Origin: an uncultured Planctomycetaceae bacterium | Lineage (GTDB): Bacteria > Planctomycetota > Planctomycetia > Planctomycetales > Planctomycetaceae | Direction of reading: 5' to 3' | DNA: 52,752 nt | Assembly (NCBI GenBank): GCA_913031625.1 | Contig: CAJWGB010000010.1 | Coordinates: 1-52,752, forward strand | Shown: piece after piece, positions 39,929-48,880 of the stretch | Position numbering within the stretch: the first letter of the stretch is position 1 | Layout: the number at the start of each line of letters is the position of its first letter | Notes under the pieces: model-generated | Seen by the model: only the letters and a program-made list of their open reading frames with translations | Database searches by the model: none | Told to the model about the DNA's origin: nothing | Translations under genes and position numbers: made by a program

Positions 39929-39959
39929 TTCCGGGTGACAAACCTTCGGGATTGGAGAG

Positions 39960-40514
39960 ATGGCAAGACTTCTTGAAAAATACAGAGCGGAAATAGTTCC
40001 AGCGCTGACTGAAGAGCTGGGGCATTCCAACGTACATGCGGTTCCACGCCTTGAAAAGATTGTGGTCAGCATGGGGGTTGGCGAGGCCGTTCAGGACCGA
40101 AAGCGGCTTGATGCTGCGGTTGACCACCTGACGACTCTGAGTGGTCAGAAGGCTCAGGTTTGCCGTGCCAGGAAATCAGTTTCCGGTTTCCGCCTGCGTG
40201 AAGGGATGCCTATTGGCTGCCGAGTCACGCTGCGTGGCAAGCGGATGTACGAGTTTCTTGATCGTCTGATTACGCTCGCGCTTCCGCGAGTACGTGACTT
40301 TCGTGGAGTGAATCCCAGGAGCTTTGACGGTCGGGGTAACTACAACTGTGGTTTGCAGGAACAGTTGGTGTTTCCTGAAGTTGACCCTGAGACGGTCAAT
40401 CACCCTCAGGGGATGAACATCACAATCGTCACCACAGCAAAGAATAATGATGAAGGCCACGCGCTGCTGAAGGCGCTGGGTGTTCCATTTCAGAATGAAG
40501 ACTCAGACAGGTAA
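39960..40514 (+). CDS. rplE: ribosomal protein uL5
   Basis: A 184-residue 5S rRNA-binding protein. Motifs are YRAEIVPALTEELGHSNVHAVPRLEKIVVSMGVGEA (in pieces), KSVSGFRLREGMPIGCRVTLRG, DFRGVNPRSFDGRGNYNCGLQEQLVFPE (in pieces) and GMNITIVTTAKNNDEGHALLKALG. It bridges the central protuberance to the P-site tRNA. It normally follows rplX; here it follows rplN directly. Confidence 0.98.
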   Translation: MARLLEKYRAEIVPALTEELGHSNVHAVPRLEKIVVSMGVGEAVQDRKRLDAAVDHLTTLSGQKAQVCRARKSVSGFRLREGMPIGCRVTLRGKRMYEFLDRLITLALPRVRDFRGVNPRSFDGRGNYNCGLQEQLVFPEVDPETVNHPQGMNITIVTTAKNNDEGHALLKALGVPFQNEDSDR

Positions 40515-40541
40515 CAGCAACCTGGAAGGTAGTTAGAAGCA

Positions 40542-40727
40542 ATGGCAAGCAAGGCAAAGATCGCGAAGGCAAAGCGTACGCCGAAGTTTTCATCTCGACA
40601 GGAGAACCGCTGCAATCTGTGCGGTCGCCCACGGGGTGTCTACCGCAAGTTTAAGGTCTGCCGAATCTGTTTCCGAGACCTGTGTCTGGACGGTTTGGTC
40701 CCTGGAGTCAAGAAAGCCAGCTGGTAG
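40542..40727 (+). CDS. rpsN: ribosomal protein uS14, zinc-binding type
   Basis: A 61-residue short (type Z) S14. The four zinc ligands are Cys24 and Cys27 (CNLC) and Cys40 and Cys43 (CRIC). The C-terminus [18 protein letters not shown] is canonical. It sits in the 30S head. With all Cys present it is the zinc-dependent form, in contrast to the half-lost zinc site of L33 in this window. It is 27 bp after rplE and 30 bp before rpsH. Confidence 0.97.
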   Translation: MASKAKIAKAKRTPKFSSRQENRCNLCGRPRGVYRKFKVCRICFRDLCLDGLVPGVKKASW

Positions 40728-40757
40728 TCCCGGCCGGAAGAGAAAGAGACAAACGCC

Positions 40758-41159
40758 ATGATGACCGACCCGATTGCGGATCTGCTGACGAGAATTCGAA
40801 ATGCGATCCATGTGAGAAACCCATCAGTCGATATGCCTGTGTCGAAGATGAAGATTCGTGTAGTAGAGGCGCTCGCACGGGAAGGGTTCGTGTGGGATCA
40901 CGAAGTTGTTGAAGTTGAAGATGCTCCAGTGGCAACGCTGCGGGTGAATTTGAAATACGGACCAAACGAAGAGCGTGTGATCCAGCACATTGAACGGATC
41001 AGCAAGCCAGGTCGTCGGGTTTACGTTGGTGTGGAAGACGTGAAGGAAGTCCGCCAGGGACTGGGAGTTTCCATTCTGTCTACATCTCGCGGAGTGCTCA
41101 GCAACCGCGAGGCTCGTAAAGAAGGCGTCGGCGGCGAACTGCTTTGTCAGGTCTGGTAG
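40758..41159 (+). CDS. rpsH: ribosomal protein uS8
   Basis: A 133-residue primary 16S-binding protein. It starts MMTDPIADLLTRIRNAIHVRN (ATG at 40758; the ATG at 40761 is equally possible) and ends with the conserved GVSILSTSRGVLSNREARKEGVGGELLCQVW, read in pieces. The length is typical (~130). In E. coli S8 represses the spc operon by binding near the rplE start; no such site was checked here. It is 25 bp before rplF. Confidence 0.97.
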   Translation: MMTDPIADLLTRIRNAIHVRNPSVDMPVSKMKIRVVEALAREGFVWDHEVVEVEDAPVATLRVNLKYGPNEERVIQHIERISKPGRRVYVGVEDVKEVRQGLGVSILSTSRGVLSNREARKEGVGGELLCQVW

Positions 41160-41184
41160 ACCGCTTTGGAATTGATGGTGTCTT

Positions 41185-41727
41185 ATGTCCAGAATTGGAA
41201 AAAAGCCGGTTGAGATCCCGTCCGGTGTGACGGTGACTCAGGACGGGCAGGACGTGACAGTGAAGGGCCCCAAGGGGGAACTGACACTGGCCGTTCATCC
41301 TAACATGAGTGTGGGGATCGAGGACAATGCTTTGCAGGTGTCTCGGCCCGACGATGCTCGGGAAAACCGGGCGCTGCATGGCCTGACGCGTAGTCTGATT
41401 CAGAATATGGTGGACGGCGTTCAAAAGCAGTTTGAGCGTCGTTTGACGATTGTCGGGGTCGGCTATAACGCGACTCTGATTGGCAATAAGCTGCAGTTGC
41501 AGGTTGGATTCGCAAACACGGTGGTGCTTGAGATTCCTGCCGGAGTCGATGTCGAGGTTCCAACACCGACCAATGTGATTGTCAGAAGCTGCGATAAGCA
41601 GGCGGTTGGTCAGTTTGCTGCAAACGTGCGGCTTGTCAGGCCTCCCGAACCTTATAAGGGTAAGGGTATTCGTTACGAGAACGAACAGGTGCGTCGTAAG
41701 GCGGGTAAGGCATTCGGTTCCAAGTAG
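41185..41727 (+). CDS. rplF: ribosomal protein uL6
   Basis: A 180-residue protein near the sarcin-ricin loop. Features are [33 protein letters not shown] (in pieces), [39 protein letters not shown] and the C-terminal [25 protein letters not shown] (in pieces). Two similar domains of ~80 residues give the usual L6 fold. Standard position in spc between rpsH and rplR. Confidence 0.98.
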   Translation: MSRIGKKPVEIPSGVTVTQDGQDVTVKGPKGELTLAVHPNMSVGIEDNALQVSRPDDARENRALHGLTRSLIQNMVDGVQKQFERRLTIVGVGYNATLIGNKLQLQVGFANTVVLEIPAGVDVEVPTPTNVIVRSCDKQAVGQFAANVRLVRPPEPYKGKGIRYENEQVRRKAGKAFGSK

Positions 41728-41767
41728 CGTCAGTTCTCTGACCTGCATTTGATATGTGGTTGAAACA

Positions 41768-42139
41768 ATGAAGGCTCAAAAACGACTCGCAAAACGAAAA
41801 CAGCGTCGTGATAATCGGATCGGTAATCGGATCCGTCGCGACGCCCACGGGCGTCCGCGCCTGTCGGTCTTCAAGAGCAATCGTCATATCTATGCACAGA
41901 TTATTGACGATGTGGAAGGTCGAACAGTCGCTGCTGCCAGTTCTCTGGAAGCGTCCGTTGGCGGGCCCGGAAAGCCGGCCAGTAACTGCGAAGCGGCTCA
42001 GTCCGTAGGCAGGCTGATCGGAGAACGAGCCAAAGAGAAGGGCATTGAGGAAGTCGTTTTTGACCGCGGGTCGTTTCGGTATCACGGTCGGATTGCCGCG
42101 CTTGCAGATGCCGCTCGGGAACAGGGTTTGAAATTCTAG
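41768..42139 (+). CDS. rplR: ribosomal protein uL18
   Basis: A 123-residue 5S rRNA-binding protein. The ATG at 41768 is preferred to a GTG at 41756. It begins [48 protein letters not shown] (in pieces) and ends [28 protein letters not shown] (in pieces). Length and motifs are standard. It is followed by rpsE after 27 bp. Confidence 0.97.
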   Translation: MKAQKRLAKRKQRRDNRIGNRIRRDAHGRPRLSVFKSNRHIYAQIIDDVEGRTVAAASSLEASVGGPGKPASNCEAAQSVGRLIGERAKEKGIEEVVFDRGSFRYHGRIAALADAAREQGLKF

Positions 42140-42166
42140 GCGAACTGCCGTCGTTTGAGGTGAATT

Positions 42167-42652
42167 GTGTCAGTAACTGAACAACAGCGAGATTCCGGCG
42201 AATCCGTAATTCAGATCAGACGCTGTGCGTGTGTGGTCAAGGGTGGTCGTCGCTTCAGTTTTGCAGCTCTGGTTGTTTCCGGAGACCGTAACGGAAGCGT
42301 TGGGTATGGCTATGGCAAAGCAGTTGAGGTTCCACTCGCTGTCGAGAAAGCTACGAAGTCGGCCAACCGCTCTCAGCAGAAATATGCAATTGTAGATGGC
42401 ACGATTCCTCACCAGGTCACGGGCCACTTTCGAGCGTCTCGTATTCTGCTGTTGCCGGCGAAACCCGGTACAGGAGTCATCGCCGGCGAGTGTGTTCGTC
42501 TCGTTCTTGAGGCGGCAGGCGTAACTGATATTTTGACGAAGAGTTTTGGGTCTTCCAATCCTCTGAATCTGGTGAAAGCAACGTTTGATGCGTTGTCGCA
42601 GCTGCAGACGCGTGAACAGGTTGAGCGTCTGCGAGGAGTGTCACTGTCATGA
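42167..42652 (+). CDS. rpsE: ribosomal protein uS5
   Basis: A 161-residue protein starting at GTG, with a TTTGAGGTG site upstream. The N-terminal double-stranded RNA-binding-like domain shows [23 protein letters not shown] and [20 protein letters not shown]. The C-terminal part shows [41 protein letters not shown] in pieces. S5 with S4 guards fidelity at the mRNA entrance. Its stop overlaps the rplO start (ATGA); rpmD (L30), often between them, is absent. Confidence 0.97.
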   Translation: MSVTEQQRDSGESVIQIRRCACVVKGGRRFSFAALVVSGDRNGSVGYGYGKAVEVPLAVEKATKSANRSQQKYAIVDGTIPHQVTGHFRASRILLLPAKPGTGVIAGECVRLVLEAAGVTDILTKSFGSSNPLNLVKATFDALSQLQTREQVERLRGVSLS

Positions 42653-43095
42653 TTCTGAATGATGTACATACCGGAATTCAGAAGCGGAAGCCTCGCAAGC
42701 GAATCGGACGTGGTCCCGGCTCCGGCCATGGAAAAACGAGTGGTCGCGGGCATAAGGGCTATTACAGCCGTTCGGGATCTCGACGACGTCACGGGTTTGA
42801 AGGTGGCCAGATGCCATTCTTCCGCCGGGTGGCGAAACGCGGCTTCAATAATGCTGCATTCGCCGACCGGGTTGTCATTGTCAATGTAGGGCAACTGGAC
42901 AGGGCGTTTGACGACGGAACCGAGATTACAGTAGAACTGCTGGTCAGCAAGGGAATGGTTCCCAGCCGTCATGACGCCCTGAAGGTCCTGGGCGATGGCG
43001 AATTGACCAAGAAGTTCACTGTCAAAGCGAACCACTTTTCTCGATCGGCAGAGGAAAAGATTGTTGCTGCCGGCGGACGGTTCGACCGCGTGTAA
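42649..43095 (+). CDS. rplO: ribosomal protein uL15
   Basis: A 148-residue late-assembly protein. Its Gly/Arg-rich N-terminus reads [55 protein letters not shown] in pieces, ending in the conserved GGQMP.RR..KRGF motif. The C-terminal domain ends [19 protein letters not shown]. The start overlaps the rpsE stop by 4 bp. secY follows after 45 bp. Confidence 0.97.
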   Translation: MILNDVHTGIQKRKPRKRIGRGPGSGHGKTSGRGHKGYYSRSGSRRRHGFEGGQMPFFRRVAKRGFNNAAFADRVVIVNVGQLDRAFDDGTEITVELLVSKGMVPSRHDALKVLGDGELTKKFTVKANHFSRSAEEKIVAAGGRFDRV

Positions 43096-43140
43096 CTGGA
43101 TGGTTGAAGCTTCGAATGGACTGAAGTTTCGGATAGACAG

Positions 43141-44481
43141 ATGTTTAGCAAGCTAATCACAGTATTTCGTGTACCGGAACTTCGACGGAAGATCTTCCTG
43201 ACCCTCGGGTTATTGGCGGTCTACCGGATGGGTTTTTCGATCACGTTGCCGTTCATCGATCATTCGGCCATCAATTCTGGTGGCGGAGATGGTCTGGGTG
43301 GCATGCTGCAAATGGTGCAGGTCTTTTCGGCCAGTAATATCACCAGCGGATCAATCTTTGGTCTCGGCATCATGCCGTACATTACGGCGTCCATCGTCTT
43401 TCAACTGCTCGGGACGGTCTATCCGCCTCTTGAGGCTCTCCAGAAGGAGGGCGAATCGGGAAGACGCAAAATCAATGAATATACTCGGTATGCAACGGTC
43501 TTAATCTGCATGCTGCAGAGCTTTTTCCTTCTGAATTCAGGTGCGATGGGGCAGGAGCTGATTCTTGCCGAGTACAACACCTGGCCATGGCTCATTATGG
43601 GAACGCTCGTCATGACCACCGGGACTGTGTTCCTGATGTGGATCGGTGAGCAGATTGATGAGTATGGAATTGGCAACGGAATCAGCCTTCTGATCATGGC
43701 AGGGATCCTTGCTCGGCTCCCTTTGACTGCCGGGAATTACCTGAGCGGTTTCATGACTGAAGACGGTGGTCTGGTTGGAATTGGACAGGGCACGCACGGT
43801 ATTGAGCGACTCCTCGTTCTGGCTGCTCTGTTTGTCTCCGTGATCTGGGGAGTTGTGTTCATTACTCAGGGGCAGAGAGTGATTCCGATTCAGAGTCAGA
43901 AGCACGTCCGGGGGCGAAAACAGGTTGGTGGACAGCGTCATTCGATGCCGCTGCGAGTCAATCAGGCTGGTGTGATGCCCATCATCTTTGCCAGCAGCCT
44001 GCTCTTGATTCCCTACTTCGTCTTCAATCAGGTGAACAAGATCTGGGACCACGAGTTCCTTTCCATTCTTGCGACTGCATTCGGTCCCGGGGATGGGTTT
44101 GTCTACAACCTGTGCTACATCGTGATGATTTACTTCTTCTGTTACTTCTGGACTGCGATCACCTTTAATCCAAAGGACATGGCGGAAAACCTGAAGGACA
44201 GCGGAAGCTTCATTCCCGGGTATCGTCCAGGGGCACGCACGGCGGCTCACCTTGAACAGGTCATGGTTCGAATCACATATATCGGTGCGGCATTTCTGGC
44301 TTTGATTGCCGTGTTCCCGACAGTCGTTTCCACAACCCTCACAGGTAATTATGCGGTGGCGACATTCTTCGGGGGGACTGGTTTGTTGATTATTGTTTCT
44401 GTGGCACTGGACCTGGTTCAGAAAATCGACTCGCATCTTGTCATGCGAAATTACTCGGGCCTGCTGGAAGCAGACGAGTAG
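43141..44481 (+). CDS. secY: preprotein translocase subunit SecY
   Basis: A 446-residue channel subunit with ten expected membrane helices. Landmarks are the first helix KIFLTLGLLAVYRMGFSITLP, the plug-side GLGIMPYITASIVFQLLG, the EQIDEYGIGNGISLLIMAGI segment, the cytosolic loop QSQKHVRGRKQVGGQRHSMPLRVNQAGVMPIIFA (in pieces) and the C-terminal DLVQKIDSHLVMRNYSGLL. With SecE (also in this window) it forms the protein-conducting channel. It follows rplO and precedes rpmJ; adk, map and infA, often found here, are missing. Confidence 0.98.
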   Translation: MFSKLITVFRVPELRRKIFLTLGLLAVYRMGFSITLPFIDHSAINSGGGDGLGGMLQMVQVFSASNITSGSIFGLGIMPYITASIVFQLLGTVYPPLEALQKEGESGRRKINEYTRYATVLICMLQSFFLLNSGAMGQELILAEYNTWPWLIMGTLVMTTGTVFLMWIGEQIDEYGIGNGISLLIMAGILARLPLTAGNYLSGFMTEDGGLVGIGQGTHGIERLLVLAALFVSVIWGVVFITQGQRVIPIQSQKHVRGRKQVGGQRHSMPLRVNQAGVMPIIFASSLLLIPYFVFNQVNKIWDHEFLSILATAFGPGDGFVYNLCYIVMIYFFCYFWTAITFNPKDMAENLKDSGSFIPGYRPGARTAAHLEQVMVRITYIGAAFLALIAVFPTVVSTTLTGNYAVATFFGGTGLLIIVSVALDLVQKIDSHLVMRNYSGLLEADE

Positions 44482-44496
44482 CGGGAGAAACAGATC

Positions 44497-44613
44497 ATGA
44501 AAGTACGATCCAGCGTTAAACGCATTTGTGAACACTGTAAGACAGTCCGGCGACGTGGCCGTACTTATGTCATTTGTTCAGCCAACCCACGCCATAAACA
44601 GCGTCAGGGCTAA
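44497..44613 (+). CDS. rpmJ: ribosomal protein bL36
   Basis: A 38-residue zinc-ribbon protein of typical size. It starts [20 protein letters not shown] with a GGGAGAAA site upstream. The zinc ligands Cys11, Cys14, Cys27 and His33 are all present ([13 protein letters not shown]). The end is HKQRQG. It lies between secY and rpsM, 15 and 19 bp from its neighbours. Confidence 0.96.
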   Translation: MKVRSSVKRICEHCKTVRRRGRTYVICSANPRHKQRQG

Positions 44614-44632
44614 TCTGTCGGAGTTGTAAGAC

Positions 44633-45019
44633 ATGCCACGTGTCCTAGGTGTAGACATTCCCAACAACAAGCCAGCGTATATCTCGCTGACTTACCTGTA
44701 CGGCGTCGGTCGTGTTCAGGCGGTAAACATCTGCTACGAGCTCGGGATTGATCCCCATCTTCGTGCGAGTGAACTGTCGGAAGACGAAGTAGCCCGGATT
44801 ACTAACCATCTGGACAAGAATTACATCGTAGAGGGGCCTCTTCGCCGTCGAGTGAAGCAGGATATTGACCGTCTGCGTGAGATCCAGTGTTACCGAGGGA
44901 TTCGACATCGTCGCGGTTTGCCAGTACGAGGGCAGCGTACCAAGACAAACGCACGAACGCGTAAAGGACGTAAGAAGACAGTCGCGGGTAAGAAGGGTGT
45001 GAAGGATATGAAGCACTAG
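44633..45019 (+). CDS. rpsM: ribosomal protein uS13
   Basis: A 128-residue 30S-head protein that contacts the P-site tRNA and the B1 bridge. Motifs are RVLGVDIPNNKPAYISLTYLYGVG (in pieces), the Lys-Asn YIVEGPLRRRVKQDIDRLREIQCYRGIRHRRGLPVRGQRTKTNARTRKG (in pieces) and a basic C-terminus. The length is slightly above the E. coli protein (118). It is followed by rpsK after 93 bp. Confidence 0.98.
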   Translation: MPRVLGVDIPNNKPAYISLTYLYGVGRVQAVNICYELGIDPHLRASELSEDEVARITNHLDKNYIVEGPLRRRVKQDIDRLREIQCYRGIRHRRGLPVRGQRTKTNARTRKGRKKTVAGKKGVKDMKH

Positions 45020-45112
45020 GATCGTTCCGGTCCAGGTCCGTCAGCACGGGCCGTGATCAGGCCGGCGTGTCAGTGTTTCATCAGTTTCCTCTTCAGAATG
45101 TGAGTATCAGTT

Positions 45113-45496
45113 GTGGCTAAGGCAAAAACTAAAAAACGAATTCGCCGAAACGTGACCAAGGGGATCGCCTACATCAAGGCGACGTTCAACAACACCATTG
45201 TCACGATGACAGACACCAACGGAGACGTACTGTGCTGGGCAACGGCTGGTACAGTCGGCTTCAAGGGCAGCCGAAAAAGCACGCCGTTTGCCGCTCAGCG
45301 AGCGTCTGAGACGGTGGCGGAGCGTGCTGCCAAGTGTGGTGTTCGCGAAATCGAGATTCGGGTCAAGGGGCCTGGGTCCGGTCGAGAAAGTGCTATTACC
45401 GGACTACAATCCTCCGGCATCACTGTTCGCTCAATTGAGGATGTGACGCCGTTGCCTCACAATGGCTGTCGACCTCCCAAGAAACGACGTGTCTGA
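45113..45496 (+). CDS. rpsK: ribosomal protein uS11
   Basis: A 127-residue platform protein starting at GTG. Typical are [48 protein letters not shown] (in pieces), [20 protein letters not shown] and the C-terminal [15 protein letters not shown]. The DTNGDV stretch includes the Asn-Gly site that is an isoaspartate hot spot in E. coli S11. rpsD (S4), which many bacteria carry between rpsK and rpoA, is not here; rpoA follows after 74 bp. Confidence 0.98.
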   Translation: MAKAKTKKRIRRNVTKGIAYIKATFNNTIVTMTDTNGDVLCWATAGTVGFKGSRKSTPFAAQRASETVAERAAKCGVREIEIRVKGPGSGRESAITGLQSSGITVRSIEDVTPLPHNGCRPPKKRRV

Positions 45497-45570
45497 ACTG
45501 AGCTGGTCTCAACCGCCTGTCTCCTGCTCTGGTCCCGACACGGGACACCCATCATCCGGAAAGAATTGCA

Positions 45571-46581
45571 ATGCGAATCCGTTGGCGTGGTCTGGAACTT
45601 CCCAGTCGTGTTTACCCGGTCCGAGATACTCTGACTGCATACTACGGCAAGTTTATTGCCGAGCCTTTCGAGCGTGGATTTGGATCTACTGTCGGCAACA
45701 GCCTAAGACGGATCCTCCTGTCCAGTCTCGAAGGTGCCGCGATTACCCGCGTACGTGTTCAGGGCATTCAGCACGAATTCACCACGATCCCAGGTGTTGT
45801 GGAAGATGTAACGGACATCTGCCTGAACCTTAAGTCGCTTGTCCTGAAGAATCACAGTGCGTCAACCAAGACGGTACGCATCGAAAAGAACACACGTGGT
45901 GTGGTCACCGGTGCTGACGTCATTTGTGATGATCAGATCGAGGTCATCAACAAGGATCTCGTCATTGCGACAATGACGGATGACGTTCCCTTCAACATCG
46001 AAATGACTGTTGAGAACGGACGTGGATACGTCCCGGCTTCTGAGCATTATCAGAATGATCCGGAAGTCGGCGTGATCCCCCTGGATGCAGCGTTCTCGCC
46101 AATCGTGCGCGTTCGGCACCAGATCGAAGAGACACGTGTTGGTCAGCGAACTAACTACGACAAGCTGAATCTGGAGATCTGGACAAACGGAACTGTGTCA
46201 CCTGCCATGGCGCTGGTGGAAGCAGCCAAAATCCTCCGCAAACATCTCAACTGCTTCATTACCTACCGCGAGCCAGGCCCTGAGTCTGCTCCGGAAGGCG
46301 GGTTGAAGGGCATGATGGAGTCAACAGGGTACTCCCCTGTTGATATGGAACTGGAAGAGAAACTGAACAAGAGCCTGGCAGAGTTGAATCTGTCTGTTCG
46401 TGCTACGAACTGTCTTGAGTCAGTGGGAATTAATACTGTTCGTGACCTTGTCGTGCGAACCGAAGACGAACTGCTTCAGGTTCGTAACTTTGGGGAGACT
46501 ACTCTGGATGAAGTTCGCGAACGCCTCGAAGAGATCGATTTGAGGCTCGGCATGCGGTTGCCGAATCAGCAGCCGGGTTAG
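45571..46581 (+). CDS. rpoA: RNA polymerase alpha subunit
   Basis: A 336-residue subunit of usual size. The N-terminal assembly domain shows [33 protein letters not shown] (in pieces) and [29 protein letters not shown] (in pieces). After a linker, the C-terminal domain (~260-330) reads [47 protein letters not shown] in pieces. It keeps the Arg equivalent to E. coli Arg265 that binds UP elements and activators. Together with RpoB and RpoC it makes up the core enzyme. Confidence 0.98.
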   Translation: MRIRWRGLELPSRVYPVRDTLTAYYGKFIAEPFERGFGSTVGNSLRRILLSSLEGAAITRVRVQGIQHEFTTIPGVVEDVTDICLNLKSLVLKNHSASTKTVRIEKNTRGVVTGADVICDDQIEVINKDLVIATMTDDVPFNIEMTVENGRGYVPASEHYQNDPEVGVIPLDAAFSPIVRVRHQIEETRVGQRTNYDKLNLEIWTNGTVSPAMALVEAAKILRKHLNCFITYREPGPESAPEGGLKGMMESTGYSPVDMELEEKLNKSLAELNLSVRATNCLESVGINTVRDLVVRTEDELLQVRNFGETTLDEVRERLEEIDLRLGMRLPNQQPG

Positions 46582-46700
46582 AATGGACGCTCCACAAATC
46601 CCACGCTCCAGCGTCCGTTGACGTCTGGGGCGTTTGTCATTCACAGGTCGTCTGTGTTTGAGTGTCATTGTCAATCACAATTGTTTGAGAGAGTGTCGCC

Positions 46701-47459
46701 ATGCGGCATCGAGTAAGAGGACGAAAGCTGGGTCGCAACGCGTCGCATCGCAAGGCGATGTTTCGCAATATGGCGGTCAGCCTCATTAAGACGGTTCGTG
46801 TCGACGAGGAAGATCCGGATCGTCCTCGCGTAGCGGGGCGTATCGTCACTACCGTACCCAAAGCAAAAGAGCTGCGGCCATTCATCGAGAAGCTGATTAC
46901 TCTGGCTAAGAAGGCGGCTGTCCATGAGTCCGCCGCAGCTGAGTATGCCACGGACGCTGACAGAAACTCTGAAGAGTATCAGCAGTGGCGAAAGTCTGAT
47001 CGCTGGCAGCAGTGGTCTCAGAAAATCTCACCTGCTGTCGCGCTTCGCCGTCGAGCTTTCTCAATGCTGCGGGATCGTGACGCTGTTTCGATTCTTTTCG
47101 ATGAACTGGCAGAGCGATTTGCAGATCGTGAAGGTGGCTACACGCGAATCGTTCGACTTGCGGAAGTGCGGCTTGGTGACGCTGGGGCGCAGGCCCTCAT
47201 CGAGTTTGTCGGTGAACGCGATCGCGAGAAAGCGAAACGTCGCGCGGCACCAGTTGTTGAGGAAGAGACTTCGGGCGAGTCCGCAGTTTCGGACGACGAT
47301 GCTGAGGAGATGATGGCATCGGATCTTTCCGGTGATGAGTCCGCAGAGAGTTCAGAATCCGATGACGCTCCAGCTGCTGAAGAAGATTCGGCAGATGCTG
47401 CCGAAGACGGCGGTGAAGACACTGCAGCAGACACAGAAGAAGAGGAAGCCAAAGAGTAG
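46701..47459 (+). CDS. rplQ: ribosomal protein bL17 with insertion and long acidic tail
   Basis: A 252-residue protein, twice the usual ~120-130. The L17 core is present in two blocks: [30 protein letters not shown] through [20 protein letters not shown], and [22 protein letters not shown] through [27 protein letters not shown] (read in pieces). Between them is an insertion of ~30 residues rich in Glu, Gln and Trp ([17 protein letters not shown]). After residue ~180 comes a ~70-residue tail, overwhelmingly Glu/Asp/Ser/Ala. L17 lies near the tunnel exit. The gene ends the alpha group and is followed at once by a terminator. Confidence 0.96.
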   Translation: MRHRVRGRKLGRNASHRKAMFRNMAVSLIKTVRVDEEDPDRPRVAGRIVTTVPKAKELRPFIEKLITLAKKAAVHESAAAEYATDADRNSEEYQQWRKSDRWQQWSQKISPAVALRRRAFSMLRDRDAVSILFDELAERFADREGGYTRIVRLAEVRLGDAGAQALIEFVGERDREKAKRRAAPVVEEETSGESAVSDDDAEEMMASDLSGDESAESSESDDAPAAEEDSADAAEDGGEDTAADTEEEEAKE

Positions 47460-47476
47460 GCTTTCCCTGATTTGCA

Positions 47477-47503
47477 GGCCGTCCGACAGGACGGCCTTTT
47501 TTT
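47477..47503 (+). terminator. intrinsic terminator of the ribosomal protein superoperon
   Basis: GGCCGTCC-GACA-GGACGGCC, a perfect 8-bp GC-rich stem, is followed by seven T, 17 bp after the rplQ stop. It is the clearest terminator in the window. Confidence 0.93.
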
Positions 47504-47575
47504 GTGCGCGGATGATCTTGCCCGGCTCATTAACCCGATCTAGTCTAATATCTGGCATATGGATCGGATTCTCGG

Positions 47576-48217
47576 ATGAAGGGGTGCTTCATCAGCCGGT
47601 CTGCCACAGCCGACTTCGCGACAGGGACTGCCGTGGCTCGGAAGCACTTTGATTTCTGCGCAGCAATGCACCGATTGTGTGCTGACATTTGCGGACGCCA
47701 TTCAGCTTTCGCACACATTGACATGGAACGTGTTGTCGTAACCTACGCACAGACGCGATCACCTGTCGAGTGGGGCATGATGGCAAAACTCACGCCCATG
47801 CGACTGGAAGGCGGGGCCCTGACGGAAGTGCGAGACGGCCGAAAATGGACCTGTCAACGTGTGATGCACAACGGCCGCGAGATGCTGTACATGCTGACGT
47901 TTTATTTGCCGCGGTTCCAGAATCAGACATACCAGGAAAAGCTTGTGACAGTCTTTCACGAGCTTTATCACATCAGCCAGTCGTTTGATGGCGACATACG
48001 TCGATTTGCAGGCTCGTGCTACATGCACACTGGCAGTCAGGCAAATTATGACCGACAGATGGAAGTCTTCCTCGGTCAGTACGTAGAGCACGGAGCCCCG
48101 GAGCGGCTTCGCGAGTTCCTGAAATATGATTTTTCGGTGCTGTCCCGCATTGCAGGCACCGTAATTGGTCTGCGTCTTCCGATCCCTCGTATGGTGCCGG
48201 TTGAGGATGTTGCCTGA
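47576..48217 (+). CDS. putative zinc metallopeptidase (HExxH, phage-metallopeptidase-like)
   Basis: A 213-residue protein with a zinc-protease signature TVFHELYHISQSFDGD (His128, Glu129, His132). The Asp of SQSFDGD and nearby residues could complete the site. The surrounding layout, with ARKHFDFCAAMHRLC near the N-terminus and MLTFYLPRF before the motif, resembles proteins annotated as putative phage metallopeptidase. There is no signal peptide or membrane segment, so it should act in the cytoplasm. No ribosome-binding site is clear, and the ATG at 47666 is an alternative start. It lies ~70 bp after the superoperon terminator and 23 bp before the flavin-reductase-like gene. Confidence 0.7.
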   Translation: MKGCFISRSATADFATGTAVARKHFDFCAAMHRLCADICGRHSAFAHIDMERVVVTYAQTRSPVEWGMMAKLTPMRLEGGALTEVRDGRKWTCQRVMHNGREMLYMLTFYLPRFQNQTYQEKLVTVFHELYHISQSFDGDIRRFAGSCYMHTGSQANYDRQMEVFLGQYVEHGAPERLREFLKYDFSVLSRIAGTVIGLRLPIPRMVPVEDVA

Positions 48218-48240
48218 TCAATCAGTGAAGAGAGACCTCA

Positions 48241-48849
48241 ATGGATTTTGACCCGCGTGAAGTCAGACCGGCTGTCTTTTATCAGCACATGATCCGAACG
48301 ATCGTGCCGCGACCAATTGCCTGGGTCTCGACAGTCTCGGGTGCAGGGGTCTCCAATGTGGCTCCGTTCAGCTACTTTACGGGCGTTGGGTCCCGCCCAC
48401 CGTCGCTGCTTTTTTGCCCGGCAAACAACACAGAAGGTGAGTCGAAGGACACGCTTCGGAATATCGAAGAGAACGGCGAGTTTGTTGTTAATATCGTTTC
48501 CGGTGACGTTGCCCGGCCCATGAATGATTCAGCTGCCAGCCTGCCGCCGGATCAGTCCGAGTTTGCTGCGTGTGGCCTTACGGAAGCGAAGTCTCATAAG
48601 GTGGCGCCGCCGTCTGTTGCGGAATCGCCTGTGCAGTATGAGTGTCGAGTAATGCAGCTTTTAAATATTGGTGACGGGCCTGGCGGCGCGAACATCGTGC
48701 TGGGTGAGGTCGTGCATCTGCACATCGACGAACGGGTGATTGGAACAGACGGATTCGCGGATCCACAGCTGCTGGATGCTGTTGGGCGGATGGGGGGCCT
48801 GACTTATTGCCGAACCACGGATCGGTTCGAGCTTGATCGGCCGCAGTGA
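48241..48849 (+). CDS. flavin reductase-like FMN-binding protein
   Basis: A 202-residue split-barrel flavoprotein of the flavin reductase-like family. The FMN-binding part shows IVPRPIAWVSTVSGAGVSNVAPFSYFTGVGSRPPSLLFCP (in pieces) and KDTLRNIEENGEFVVNIVS. The C-terminal part GEVVHLHIDERVI...LDAVGRMGGLTYCRTTDRFEL is typical of the family. Members reduce FMN with NAD(P)H or act as small flavin oxidoreductases. A GAAGAGAG site precedes the ATG. It follows the putative metallopeptidase closely, and the next gene is convergent. Confidence 0.87.
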   Translation: MDFDPREVRPAVFYQHMIRTIVPRPIAWVSTVSGAGVSNVAPFSYFTGVGSRPPSLLFCPANNTEGESKDTLRNIEENGEFVVNIVSGDVARPMNDSAASLPPDQSEFAACGLTEAKSHKVAPPSVAESPVQYECRVMQLLNIGDGPGGANIVLGEVVHLHIDERVIGTDGFADPQLLDAVGRMGGLTYCRTTDRFELDRPQ

Positions 48850-48880
48850 ATGTCAGCGTGCTCCGCAGAGCGAGGCTCAG

